This document shows positions 1-8,434 of a stretch of 42,656 nucleotides of DNA, one piece after another. Every line of letters starts with the position of its first letter. Position 1 is the first letter of the stretch. The position numbers and the translations under genes were made by a program. Source of the stretch: an uncultured Butyrivibrio sp. (lineage in GTDB: Bacteria > Bacillota > Clostridia > Lachnospirales > Lachnospiraceae); contig CAMENP010000021.1 of NCBI GenBank assembly GCA_945928575.1, positions 1 to 42,656 of the forward strand, in the 5' to 3' direction. Under the pieces are notes generated by a model. It ran no database searches and was not told where the DNA came from. It saw only the letters and a program-made list of their open reading frames with translations.

Positions 1-405
1 ATCCCTGCTCTTAAATTGTATTTTGAATTAAAAGCATGGATTTCAGAAAACCAAAGTTTTCATAGAATAAATGCCAGTCAGGCGGCATTTACTTGATTAA
101 AGAATCCGGTCCGTGTAAGAAATACGGCCGTTTCAGACCGATTGAAATTTATGCTTTGATTTGATGATAGCATGACTAATTATACCTGTCAACATATATC
201 GTTGGCTTATTTGCATCATTCAAATTATTTAAGGTTATTCAACTACCAAATTCGTCTATTCAGTTTCATTGAATCAAACCAGCGGCTAAATAATATTCTA
301 TGACTTACCCTGTAAAGATATTTTGCAGACACGTTCTCACGTTATCTCTTCGTTGCACGCGCAACGGCTGCTAGAAATCCGTTTCTGGACGTTGTGACCA
401 GAAGT
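1..405. other. Region downstream of brxL without a confident gene
   Basis: No convincing gene is visible. On the plus strand a stop-free frame runs from the window edge to a TGA at 94-96 (31 codons, beginning IPALKLYFELKAW). It could be the tail of a convergent gene entering from the left, but a run this short occurs easily by chance and I do not recognise it. A 7-bp inverted repeat (AAATGCC at 69-75, GGCATTT at 84-90) lies inside that frame. The rest is AT-rich, and small hairpins cluster just below the brxL stop codon. I see no tRNA, insertion sequence end or clear attachment site. Confidence 0.4.
351..401. repeat. Cluster of three small hairpins in the brxL 3' flank
   Basis: Three inverted repeats follow one another: CGTTGC/GCAACG (351-356 and 361-366), AGAAA/TTTCT (373-377 and 382-386) and CTGG/CCAG (385-388 and 398-401). 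They would lie in the 3' untranslated part of a brxL transcript. None is followed by a T-run on the minus strand, so this is not a standard intrinsic terminator. The second and third share bases and cannot both form fully. The function is unknown; they may stabilise the mRNA 3' end or mark a recombination scar. Confidence 0.35.
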
Positions 406-2520
406 TTATTCTACTCCTAATGCCTTAAACACTGCATCCTCTGCACTGGAATACGGTATAATCTGAAATGAACTCATAAGCTCCGGTGGTACAGTTGTCA
501 TATCTGCAAATGATGTAGCAGGAAGCAAAACTTTCTTTGCACCACTATCCAGGCACACCTGCAAAGTATTCGCCAGTTCTTCCACTTTTATCATAGTACC
601 GCTGATGCTGATTTCTCCAAGTACCACAAGGCTGCTTAGGACAGGCTTTCCAAGAGCAATCGAGCATAATGCAACCAGTGTTGGCAAAGCCAACTTTCCA
701 GTCATCCCAATTCCTTGTAAATCCTGATAATTGATAATGTAATCCTTATTATCTGTACTGATCGTACCACTGATACGTTTTCCATTCGCCTTCAGATAAC
801 TAAATGCCGTATTCGATGATTCCTTTGCATCTCTATCTGTTCCGATACCAGTTCTATCAAACTTTCCGCTTCCCTGTAACATCTGAGACTCCAGACGGAA
901 TACACCAATCATGCCCGACTTTCCATTAGAAACCGTATAGACTTGTCCCGGATTACACATTCCCTCCGGAATGAGCTTGCCACCACCCTGCTCTGGTACA
1001 GATACATAATGTTCCTCAAATGTTTCATTATCTATGTAAGAGAAATTCACATCATAAAACTCCATACCACCGAGCTTTTTAAGCTGTTCCTTTACTCGAC
1101 GACGCATTTCCAGAGAAATCTGTAAAATTTCTTCAATTTCTTCCTTGGTATATTCTCCATCCGGATATAATAGCTTAATATATCCTCCGACCATTTTCCG
1201 GACAGCTATCGTATCTCTCTGATTGAGATTCTTTCCAAGGCGGAAAAATTTATCAAGTGCATCCCCAAACTGTTCCTTGCGAAGTTCACGTATAAACTCT
1301 GCAAGATAATCTGTAATAAACCCATAATCATCTGTGAAATGTTCCGGTCTGAATTTTGGCACTTCCCATCCTGGCAGATAACAATGAATACGATCAAGGA
1401 AAGCCGTATCCGTCCCCATTTCTGCCGGAAACGGATCAAATAAACTTGAGGTTTTGAGCAAAGAATCTACACTCTGATTGATATTTCCTACAAATACCAT
1501 GGATGCCGATGCAGCCTTTTCTTCCTTACCACGGGCAAAGGAACCAGATGCCATGTAATCCTTCATAATCTGTATGCCATCTTTATCCTTAAAATTGATG
1601 CCTGCGACCTCATCAAACGCAACACAATCCCATAGTCCAACAAGCCCTACCGTCTTTCTGCCCATGTTATAGAACAGATTAGCAACTGTAGTCTGTCCTC
1701 CGGATACCAGAATGGAGTTAGGTGATATTTCCTTGTATAAATGGCTTTTACCGGTACTCCTCGGTCCTAATTCGCAAAGATTGAAATTATTCTCGACCAA
1801 TGGAAGCATACGGGTAAGAAGCAGCCATTTTTCACGAATATCTAGCATATCCGGTTCCATTCCAATAGAACGAAGCAGCACATCCATCCATTCATCATTC
1901 GTAAACTGCTTTCTGCCCTCTTTCAGCTCATTGATGTCTACATGTGGCATCTGTATAGGATTTAGGTTAATAATTTTAATTGGACTGTCATTCTGATTTT
2001 TCTTCTTGGAACGAAGATGATCTCCATCTGCAGAAACTATTCCGCTGTCATAATCAGAATTACTATCATATTCTGGTCTGACAATACACCAGATACCTCC
2101 GCACAAAAGTCTGTCGAATTTTGTCGGATATTCTTCATCAATCGGCACACCACTCAAACCAAGATTCGAGAAATCTGCTTCATATCTGTCTCTCTTAATA
2201 TTCAAGGATACAGTTATCTTATCAATAACGGTATGACTTCCCTTTTGCCTAAGCAGAGAAAGTATCTTCTGAGCTTCATCCGGACGCACAAAATTATCAG
2301 CCAGTATTTTCTTCACATTCTCTACGCCCTGTTCAATAATCTCAGGATCATCCGAGCTGCAATACTGCCCCAAAAGAAACTCCAATACATATACCGGCAC
2401 ATTAGCGCCTTCTTTTATCTTTTTTGTCAAATCCTTGCGGACAATCTTGCCATCAAAATACTGGCGCAATTTTTGTTTAATGACTGTCCTCTTGTCCTCT
2501 GCTTCTAAATCAAAAGACAT
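406..2520 (-). CDS. brxL: BREX system Lon-like AAA+ protein BrxL
   Basis: This 704-residue protein matches the BrxL family, the last gene of type 1 BREX phage-defence loci. Family knowledge describes BrxL as a multimeric, MCM-like AAA+ DNA-binding ATPase with a Lon-like C-terminal domain, required for blocking phage. Visible motifs are Walker A GPRSTGKSH (residues 252-260), Walker B in CVAFDEVAG (about 299-307), a sensor Asn in GNIN (about 345-348) and a DRIHCYLPGW stretch near 376. The C-terminal 100 or so residues align by eye with the Lon protease fold, but the usual Gly-Pro-Ser-Ala-Gly serine motif reads GMTGK (605-609). Lys645 could match the Lon lysine. The length is normal for the family. 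The ATG has only a weak upstream GGAAATGAG, 27 bases after pglZ, which suggests coupled expression. The gene looks intact although the locus around it is damaged. Confidence 0.93.
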   Translation of the reverse strand: MSFDLEAEDKRTVIKQKLRQYFDGKIVRKDLTKKIKEGANVPVYVLEFLLGQYCSSDDPEIIEQGVENVKKILADNFVRPDEAQKILSLLRQKGSHTVIDKITVSLNIKRDRYEADFSNLGLSGVPIDEEYPTKFDRLLCGGIWCIVRPEYDSNSDYDSGIVSADGDHLRSKKKNQNDSPIKIINLNPIQMPHVDINELKEGRKQFTNDEWMDVLLRSIGMEPDMLDIREKWLLLTRMLPLVENNFNLCELGPRSTGKSHLYKEISPNSILVSGGQTTVANLFYNMGRKTVGLVGLWDCVAFDEVAGINFKDKDGIQIMKDYMASGSFARGKEEKAASASMVFVGNINQSVDSLLKTSSLFDPFPAEMGTDTAFLDRIHCYLPGWEVPKFRPEHFTDDYGFITDYLAEFIRELRKEQFGDALDKFFRLGKNLNQRDTIAVRKMVGGYIKLLYPDGEYTKEEIEEILQISLEMRRRVKEQLKKLGGMEFYDVNFSYIDNETFEEHYVSVPEQGGGKLIPEGMCNPGQVYTVSNGKSGMIGVFRLESQMLQGSGKFDRTGIGTDRDAKESSNTAFSYLKANGKRISGTISTDNKDYIINYQDLQGIGMTGKLALPTLVALCSIALGKPVLSSLVVLGEISISGTMIKVEELANTLQVCLDSGAKKVLLPATSFADMTTVPPELMSSFQIIPYSSAEDAVFKALGVE

Positions 2521-2547
2521 TGTTTTCTATCTCATTTCCACTAAAAA

Positions 2548-5067
2548 TTATAAGTCAAACCAAAAGTTATCCGAAAAAGCCAAGTCCATGATTACCTCGT
2601 GACGGAACACCTCCACATCATTACTCTCGTCATACGCTACCAGATAACACTTACTTTCTTTATCGTATTTTTTATTCTTGAAAGTAAAGCGCATACGGAA
2701 TAACCGCTTTTGAACATTCTCATCACGCTTGTCTGCGACATAGATGTTTTCATTAGAGATTTTCTCATTATTATCTGAAATGAAATACAGCTTGTATGTT
2801 GTGCTCTTCACAACATCGCTAACCGGATCTGACTGAATAAAATCAAGGCTTGTAATAAGATTAGTAATCTTCTGTACCAAGCTCACAAGCATAATCTGTG
2901 CAGGTCTTGTTTCAACTGCACCCTTATCCATCTTAATATCCAGTACCGGTACAAGCATCTCCTGCGGTGATGAACCTCCATGCACATAGTTCAATCCCGC
3001 ATTTCCCGGTGTTGAAAAAACATTCGTGCTGCAGGAATAAGAAATAACCTTATTATCATCACTTCCAAGCATATATCCCAGACCGATATTACATACGCCC
3101 TGCTCTGTGATTGGCTCTTTTGACACAATATATCTTCTTTTCACAAGGCTATTTGAATCACTCATGCCACTAATTTTATCACTTGCCGTTACTTTATCCC
3201 TTTTATAGATAAAACCATGATCTGCGGTCACAATAAAACGATATGTATTTCCACTTGTTGAAATCTTCTGAATCAGTTTTGCAATTTCATCGACTGCTTT
3301 CTCACAGGCTTCAAATACAGCATCTTCCTCATGCTCTCCGGTATTGTCAATCTGGTCATGATATACATAAACCACCGACTGTCCGGTAAACACATCTCTA
3401 AGCTCCTGTCCTTTTAGGTTTTTAATGTCATCAAACTGTACACATTTGCTTTCCGGCTCATACGACTGCAATACTGCCTGTCTGGCAGCCAGATCAATCG
3501 CATACTTATCATCAACAACCTCTTTAAAATCATCCGTCAATTCCAGTTTTTTATGAGGAAGCAATGCCTCCATTCCAAGTCTTGTATAAGAAGGCAGGAC
3601 ACTGAGCATTACCTGCAGCTTAGCACTGCACTTTGGATTATCCATCATCTTGGTATATAATTGTCTGCCGACCTCATATCGCATTGCATCAGAAATAATA
3701 ACTACAGTTCTAACATTTGTACTCTTAACAAATTTGCTGAAGAAATTGCGTTGTAATGGAATACATGTCAGTGCATTCTCTTCAAGAAGTCCTTCATTCC
3801 ACTTAGGCAACAGTTCTCCCAGATATTCATTCGTATAAATGTTCTCTACCAGATCACGTAAATCTTCAAATTCCATAGTATTCTCCAATTTATCATAGTT
3901 CAAATAGAACACTCTGTAATGATTGTCTATCAGACAATCACCGGATATATAAGAATCTATGATTTTCTTGAATCCGTTTGGTGCTTCATACTGCGCATTA
4001 TTTACAATCCAGTATGCACTATCCAGCATTTCATAAATAAAAGCGTACTTACTGCCAAAGTGCATTTTTGCACGAATCCCACAAAGTTCAAAAATACTAT
4101 GTCCACCAATTTCCGCAAGACAATCTTCTGCTCTTAATCTGCTTACAATCCAACGAATCATAAGTACATCTATGCAGGTAAAAGAATCACAATCAACTAA
4201 TGCTTCCACTTCATACTTGCTCAGTTCTTCTGATGCATTCAAACATTCTGCAACATATTGCGACAACTCATCATACTTTTCACAGTATAAAATATTGTTC
4301 ATCAAGTTATCCAGAAATGCAATGATATTACCCGACTTATAAGAAATAAACTTCTTCCAGCTTTTCGGCATCTCTGCATCAATGTATCTATCTGCATAAG
4401 TTACAAACATCGTAATAATCAGCTTTTCCAAGTTTGGTGCATCCAAAGAAAAGCCAAATTGCTGCTCACAAAATTTCCAAAACTCCTTCTCTATATCATA
4501 CTTTGCAAATTCTTCAAGATACTTATTATCTGTAAGGTTATCCTCTGTGATCAGCACACGAATCACCTCATCAAATGAATTGGTTCTCGTCCTGCATACT
4601 GCACTCATAATTCCGGTAAGGATATTTTCTTCATTAAAGTTTTCAATCTCCAAATCATAAAAACGCTGTAATCGCTCTTTATTTCCAAAGAACTTGATAT
4701 GCTTTTCAATGATCGGCTTATATTTTTCCTCAATTCCCAGATCCACCGACAATAATGATGCTCTGTCCGCATAAAATCGTTTGGAATAAAGCATCGTATC
4801 CTCCAGATGATTTTCTGTTACTGGCGGCTTTGGAAAAGGCGCATAAATCAGATAATTGGTTGACGTATCCTCTTTTTCAAGGAAATACTTCGTATAAAAC
4901 TGATTATCCTTTGTCAGCTTGTATACCTTGGCATTTGTAAGCTCTACGCTGTCAATATCCTCTGCGAAATCGCCTTTATCGTCGTACCAGAATACCAACT
5001 TACGATGTTCCCCGGTAAATTCTGTATTCAGTTTATCTACAATCTGTTTTAAATTCAACTCTGCCAT
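2548..5067 (-). CDS. pglZ: BREX-1 system phosphatase-domain protein PglZ (type A)
   Basis: This 839-residue protein belongs to the PglZ family, a BREX core component with an alkaline-phosphatase-superfamily domain. In known systems it is needed for both modification and exclusion and works with PglX. The signature SDAMRYE lies at about residues 459-465 and the metal-site TADHGF at about 614-619. The N-terminal 450 residues form the helical region typical of the type A subfamily. I chose the ATG at 5067 (MAELNLKQ) because GAGGAG lies five bases upstream; an in-frame start at 5094 lacks such a site. It overlaps the end of the preceding truncated gene by 13 bases, so translation is probably coupled to it. 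The protein is full length with no visible damage, unlike pglX and brxC. Confidence 0.93.
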   Translation of the reverse strand: MAELNLKQIVDKLNTEFTGEHRKLVFWYDDKGDFAEDIDSVELTNAKVYKLTKDNQFYTKYFLEKEDTSTNYLIYAPFPKPPVTENHLEDTMLYSKRFYADRASLLSVDLGIEEKYKPIIEKHIKFFGNKERLQRFYDLEIENFNEENILTGIMSAVCRTRTNSFDEVIRVLITEDNLTDNKYLEEFAKYDIEKEFWKFCEQQFGFSLDAPNLEKLIITMFVTYADRYIDAEMPKSWKKFISYKSGNIIAFLDNLMNNILYCEKYDELSQYVAECLNASEELSKYEVEALVDCDSFTCIDVLMIRWIVSRLRAEDCLAEIGGHSIFELCGIRAKMHFGSKYAFIYEMLDSAYWIVNNAQYEAPNGFKKIIDSYISGDCLIDNHYRVFYLNYDKLENTMEFEDLRDLVENIYTNEYLGELLPKWNEGLLEENALTCIPLQRNFFSKFVKSTNVRTVVIISDAMRYEVGRQLYTKMMDNPKCSAKLQVMLSVLPSYTRLGMEALLPHKKLELTDDFKEVVDDKYAIDLAARQAVLQSYEPESKCVQFDDIKNLKGQELRDVFTGQSVVYVYHDQIDNTGEHEEDAVFEACEKAVDEIAKLIQKISTSGNTYRFIVTADHGFIYKRDKVTASDKISGMSDSNSLVKRRYIVSKEPITEQGVCNIGLGYMLGSDDNKVISYSCSTNVFSTPGNAGLNYVHGGSSPQEMLVPVLDIKMDKGAVETRPAQIMLVSLVQKITNLITSLDFIQSDPVSDVVKSTTYKLYFISDNNEKISNENIYVADKRDENVQKRLFRMRFTFKNKKYDKESKCYLVAYDESNDVEVFRHEVIMDLAFSDNFWFDL

Positions 5068-5660
5068 TTGCTCTCCTCTGCCACTACTTCCCAATGTCCG
5101 TTTTGGCTCGTGCCAACACGCTTTATAATACCTTTTCTCTTCAACTTATTAAGATAATATTTTACCCGGTCAATTTTCCAATCTAATTTTGCAGCCACTT
5201 CTTTCTGTGTAATATGAGGATCTCCTACAATCGACATCAACACCGCCTTGTCATCCTCACTCAACTCAGCTTGGGTAGTACCTTGGGTAGCTTGGGTAGT
5301 ACCTTGGGTAGCTTGGGCAGTCACACCATTGACCCCAATCTCACTTTCTGTCTTTCGATACATATTTACACGGAAATCTCCATCGAAATCGACAAGCTCC
5401 GGCTTCGGCAGTCCATACTCCTCACAGGCTTCAAATAATCTCGGTATTCCGGTTCCCCACTTCTCAATGATCTTCATATATGAAAAAGCTCTGGCAATTG
5501 CCGGATTTCTCGGCTTTGAATAGCCTTCCATCATTTTTGAAATCGTAACATTATTCAAAAGCATTCCCGGAGAAGTCACTTCCAATCTGTCATCAAACAA
5601 TGCTACCTGGATATTTCCCGGCTCAAGATAACTACGGTGTGCCACTGCGTTCGCAATCAA
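5055..5660 (-). CDS. 5'-truncated AlbA_2/HATPase_c_4-type ATP-binding protein with winged helix
   Basis: The readable 201 codons are the C-terminal part of a protein of the divergent AAA_4/AlbA_2 family with a RecG-like, HATPase_c_4-type domain. Recognisable stretches are RELIANAVAHRSY (starting just before the TTG at 5660), LEVTSPG, SKPRNPAIARAF and IEKWGTGIPR. A linker of tandem TQATQGT repeats follows, then a winged-helix domain (about residues 137-195, ITQKEVAAKLDW). Full-length relatives have roughly 450-500 residues, so the N-terminal 250-300 residues are missing. The frame meets a stop directly upstream, at the point where pglX sequence begins. The TTG at 5660 lies inside a conserved motif and is unlikely to be a natural start. 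In the family these proteins are putative DNA- or RNA-binding regulators. Its place between pglX and pglZ suggests it was an accessory BREX gene, which is an inference. Confidence 0.8.
   Translation of the reverse strand: MIANAVAHRSYLEPGNIQVALFDDRLEVTSPGMLLNNVTISKMMEGYSKPRNPAIARAFSYMKIIEKWGTGIPRLFEACEEYGLPKPELVDFDGDFRVNMYRKTESEIGVNGVTAQATQGTTQATQGTTQAELSEDDKAVLMSIVGDPHITQKEVAAKLDWKIDRVKYYLNKLKRKGIIKRVGTSQNGHWEVVAEESKWQS
5268..5321 (-). repeat. 21-bp tandem repeat encoding TQATQGT units
   Basis: Two perfect 21-bp copies (5268-5288 and 5289-5309) and a partial third (5310-5321) encode a Thr/Gln-rich linker between the ATPase-like and winged-helix parts of the truncated gene. Reiterated TTQ-type linkers are common at this place in the family, so copy number may vary by slippage. 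Gain or loss of whole units keeps the frame. Confidence 0.9.
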
Positions 5661-5661
5661 C

Positions 5662-6010
5662 TCACGAATCGTCTATGTTATCAAACAATGCTAAGTTATG
5701 AGGTATTACAGAAAGTAATGGATGGCGTTTGAAGTCCCCTGAAGTTTCAAACGCATCCCATTCATTTCTGCTTAATTGAATATTTTTTTCTGTATATTTA
5801 TTGACTTTATCATCACATTCTAAATTTCTAATCATCGGAACCGACAAAACATAGGTATTTCCCATATTTACTGAAGGGTTCAATATTTTTAGAAACAATT
5901 CCCCAACTACAGAATTTAACAGAGATAATGTATACCTATCTAGCGTAAATGCAGAATTAAATATAACTGGAGAACCTGAATCATAATGATTTTTCTCAAG
6001 CTTAACTCTA
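5662..6010 (-). pseudogene. pglX: Internal remnant of BREX adenine methyltransferase PglX
   Basis: About 95-100 codons read through this segment in one frame. They start near codons for RVKLEKNHYDSGSPV (around 6010) and continue through LDRYTLSLLNSVVGELFLKILNPSVNMG and a DWDSFETSWDF-like motif (here NEWDAFETSGDFKRHPLL), ending at a TGA at 5662. This matches the middle or target-recognition region of PglX, the N6-adenine methyltransferase of BREX, which is normally about 1,150-1,200 residues. The catalytic N-terminal half, including the NPPY-type motif, is gone, as is the C-terminal part. At its start the segment overlaps the truncated end of brxC in another frame. At its end it abuts a fragment of the next gene. 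No methyltransferase activity can come from it. Identification rests on motif resemblance, without a database search. Confidence 0.82.
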
Positions 6011-7832
6011 AAAGATCTACAATAGAATTAAAGCCAAACGCATATCTGCCATTGAATGCCGGATAACGGTACTTCTTATCTGTGAAAATATCTTCAAAAA
6101 TCATTTCTGATGCTTTATTGATGACTTCTGCCATTTCCACATTCTGGCTTTCGATCTCACGGTTAATTTCCTGCTCTTCATCGGTCAGGAATACATAAAT
6201 TTCACCATTTCTCTGCACAAGCATCTGACGCTGCAATACTTTTAAAGCATCTTCTACCTTTGATTTCAGTTCGATACGGTCATCCTCAATATCAGAAATC
6301 ATAAGGCTAGTAATGTTATCAATATTAGCTTCTACATCATTGACATATTTAATCATGAATAATGTCTTTAATACATTGATTGCAAATACATCTTTTGTCT
6401 TATGATCCGGATTGATAAAGCTGTTATCGTATGCCTTGATAATGACTCCTCTGTGACTGTGATCAAGAAAGTTTTCCAGTGCATCATAAAATGCATGAAA
6501 TGGAATCAGCGTTCCTTCTTCATGTTCCTTATAATCCATTGCAGACTCTTTGAACATTGCAAGCATAGAACGCTCGCCTTCTGACAAATGCTTACCGGAA
6601 GCACCATGAGTACGAATAGATGTCAGCACGCTTGCAAGAAGATTAAACTGGTATGGTACAAACGGATATACCAATGCGAAATCATCTTCATCGGCATACA
6701 ATTTCTTCTCTACACCATCATTAAATACGATTTTGTTTTTGATCGTGGTAGCTTTCTGTCCATAGAGCAGACGAAGCATCTGTGCGGCTGTATCCTTTTT
6801 GTCCAGGATACGTTTTTTGATAACCTCGTCAACATTGGCAGACGAAAGGGAAATTCTCGTGTCAAATCGTCCCTGAATCTTGGAAAAGTCATTTCCCTTT
6901 ACCTTTGTAATAGAATCAATATCCTGCTGACTTGTGACAATTACCCACACTTTACCGTTACACTCTTTTCCAAGCTCCTCGCGAACGGTCTGAAGGTTCA
7001 GCATAAGGTTGGAATCATCCCCAATATACTGTCCGACCTCATCCACCAGAAAAGCTACATGGTGGTTATTAGCTTTACGGTCAATATATACTTTTACACG
7101 CTTTGCAAAATCTTCAATGCTGATTTTATATGGCTCGGCAGCTTTTTCGCACCAGTTTCTCGCAGCGGCCTCGCTCATGAAATCCATATCTACCAGAGTA
7201 TCTACAATATCATCCTGAATGAAATCAAAGTCCTGTCTGGAATCTGTCCATGCATCTCCATAGTTTTCTTCAAACTTCTGCTTGAATTCCTCATACTTGC
7301 CTTCTTCGTTTAATCTTCGCTCCAAATCAGCAAGAAATGGCATTGCACCACAATATCCCTGCATCTCATTAAATACCTTTAAGAACACATTCACGATTGC
7401 GTCCTTATTCTGTTTGCTGTTGGAATCGCTCTTAGAATCAATGTTGAAAAGCACAACGTCTGTTGGTGTGTTAGCTGCAAGCTGCATATCTGCAAGCACC
7501 ATAGGATCTGCTATTTTGTTATCATCAGTAAAATAATCGATTGCCTTCTTTCCAGCAATTTCCTTATTTTCCAAGAGATATGATAAGACTTTTAAGAAAT
7601 GAGATTTACCACTTCCAAAGAAACCGGAAATCCAAACTCCAGTCTTTGATGTATTTCCAATAATTCCGGTCTTATATGCAGCAAAAAAATCTGCAAAATG
7701 CTTCTGCAACTCTCTTGTTACAACATATTCTTCTAACTCCTGTTTGACATTGGCAGTTTCATCCTGCCCTACGATGATAACCCCCTGCAAATCACGGTCT
7801 ATCGGTTTTGCAAACATTTCTCTTATCTGCAT
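5940..7832 (-). CDS. brxC: BREX P-loop ATPase BrxC, C-terminally truncated
   Basis: The 630-codon frame encodes the N-terminal half of BrxC, the large ATPase of type 1 BREX (usually about 1,100-1,200 residues). Clear motifs are the MFAKPIDRDLQGVI start, Walker A GFFGSGKSH (70-78), Walker B FLVDEVGQ (261-268) and VIVTSQQD near 297-304. Family-like sequence continues to GRYAFGFNSIVD (about residue 606). The last 24 residues are unrelated, because the frame then runs out of phase through a pglX remnant until a TAG at 5940. About half of BrxC is therefore missing, with no sign of the lost sequence elsewhere in the window. The start has a strong AAGGAGG, and the gene begins 11 bases after brxB. 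The ATPase domain could still be made, but BREX function is unlikely. This is a pseudogene in functional terms. Confidence 0.9.
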   Translation of the reverse strand: MQIREMFAKPIDRDLQGVIIVGQDETANVKQELEEYVVTRELQKHFADFFAAYKTGIIGNTSKTGVWISGFFGSGKSHFLKVLSYLLENKEIAGKKAIDYFTDDNKIADPMVLADMQLAANTPTDVVLFNIDSKSDSNSKQNKDAIVNVFLKVFNEMQGYCGAMPFLADLERRLNEEGKYEEFKQKFEENYGDAWTDSRQDFDFIQDDIVDTLVDMDFMSEAAARNWCEKAAEPYKISIEDFAKRVKVYIDRKANNHHVAFLVDEVGQYIGDDSNLMLNLQTVREELGKECNGKVWVIVTSQQDIDSITKVKGNDFSKIQGRFDTRISLSSANVDEVIKKRILDKKDTAAQMLRLLYGQKATTIKNKIVFNDGVEKKLYADEDDFALVYPFVPYQFNLLASVLTSIRTHGASGKHLSEGERSMLAMFKESAMDYKEHEEGTLIPFHAFYDALENFLDHSHRGVIIKAYDNSFINPDHKTKDVFAINVLKTLFMIKYVNDVEANIDNITSLMISDIEDDRIELKSKVEDALKVLQRQMLVQRNGEIYVFLTDEEQEINREIESQNVEMAEVINKASEMIFEDIFTDKKYRYPAFNGRYAFGFNSIVDLLELSLRKIIMIQVLQLYLILHLR

Positions 7833-7843
7833 GTGAATCCTCC

Positions 7844-8434
7844 TTATCGTACCAGACGGAATGCCCGGTAATAATTATCTTCATGGACTTCATTAAATAT
7901 AATGAGTTCCTGCTCGGTATAAGTTCCAGGATAAAACAGCACCATCGGCACCTTGGCAAAATGCTGTGGCATATTGTAAAGAATTTTATTAAACACCTCC
8001 GGTGATTGCAACAACGGATAGCATTTTCCCACTCCCGTAAGAAATACTACTGAATTATCCGGTGTATGCTCTGCAATATACTCCACAATCAGGTTATCCT
8101 TATCTGTGATTTTAAGAGAACGCTGAATTGCGGATGCAACCTTTACAATTCCTCGCTTCTCCTCCATCTGATAACATTTCTCCATGAAATTCTTATCCTG
8201 CAGATGCGCAATGAGCAGATCATACAAATCATATACCACCAGTTCAAACCCATCTGTTCCTTTTGAATTCTTATTTTTCAAATACTCTATTCTGTCACGG
8301 ACAATCAGCTCATGCTCCGGAGCATAATCAAATACCCAGTAATTGACTTCATTCGCCTTTCCTGTGGTATCACGGAACTTTGATTCCCTGATTTTTGCTT
8401 CCATCTTGTCCAATCTTTCTTCTATGCCTGCCAT
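7844..8434 (-). CDS. brxB: BREX protein BrxB (DUF1788)
   Basis: The 196-residue protein matches the BrxB/DUF1788 family, a small core BREX protein of unclear biochemical role that is needed for defence in type 1 systems. Characteristic stretches are GFELVVYDLYDLL in the middle and FLTGVGKCYPLLQS near residues 130-143, followed by PMVLFYPGTYTEQEL. The length is normal and no catalytic motif is evident. The ATG overlaps the brxA stop codon as TAATG, so translation is coupled. brxC follows after 11 bases. The gene looks intact. Confidence 0.92.
   Translation of the reverse strand: MAGIEERLDKMEAKIRESKFRDTTGKANEVNYWVFDYAPEHELIVRDRIEYLKNKNSKGTDGFELVVYDLYDLLIAHLQDKNFMEKCYQMEEKRGIVKVASAIQRSLKITDKDNLIVEYIAEHTPDNSVVFLTGVGKCYPLLQSPEVFNKILYNMPQHFAKVPMVLFYPGTYTEQELIIFNEVHEDNYYRAFRLVR

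Noticed and set aside
5268-5321. CRISPR-like repeat
   Set aside because: The units are adjacent 21-bp in-frame copies without spacers, so this is a coding tandem repeat.
5662-6010. Phase-variable pglX by site-specific inversion
   Set aside because: Some BREX loci switch pglX by inversion, but here all fragments have the same orientation and no recombinase gene or inverted pglX copy is present in the window.
6588-7313. Plus-strand open frame of 241 codons opposite brxC
   Set aside because: It lies entirely antisense to the conserved brxC ATPase domain, has no recognisable domain and lacks a good ribosome binding site; it mirrors the codon pattern of the real gene.
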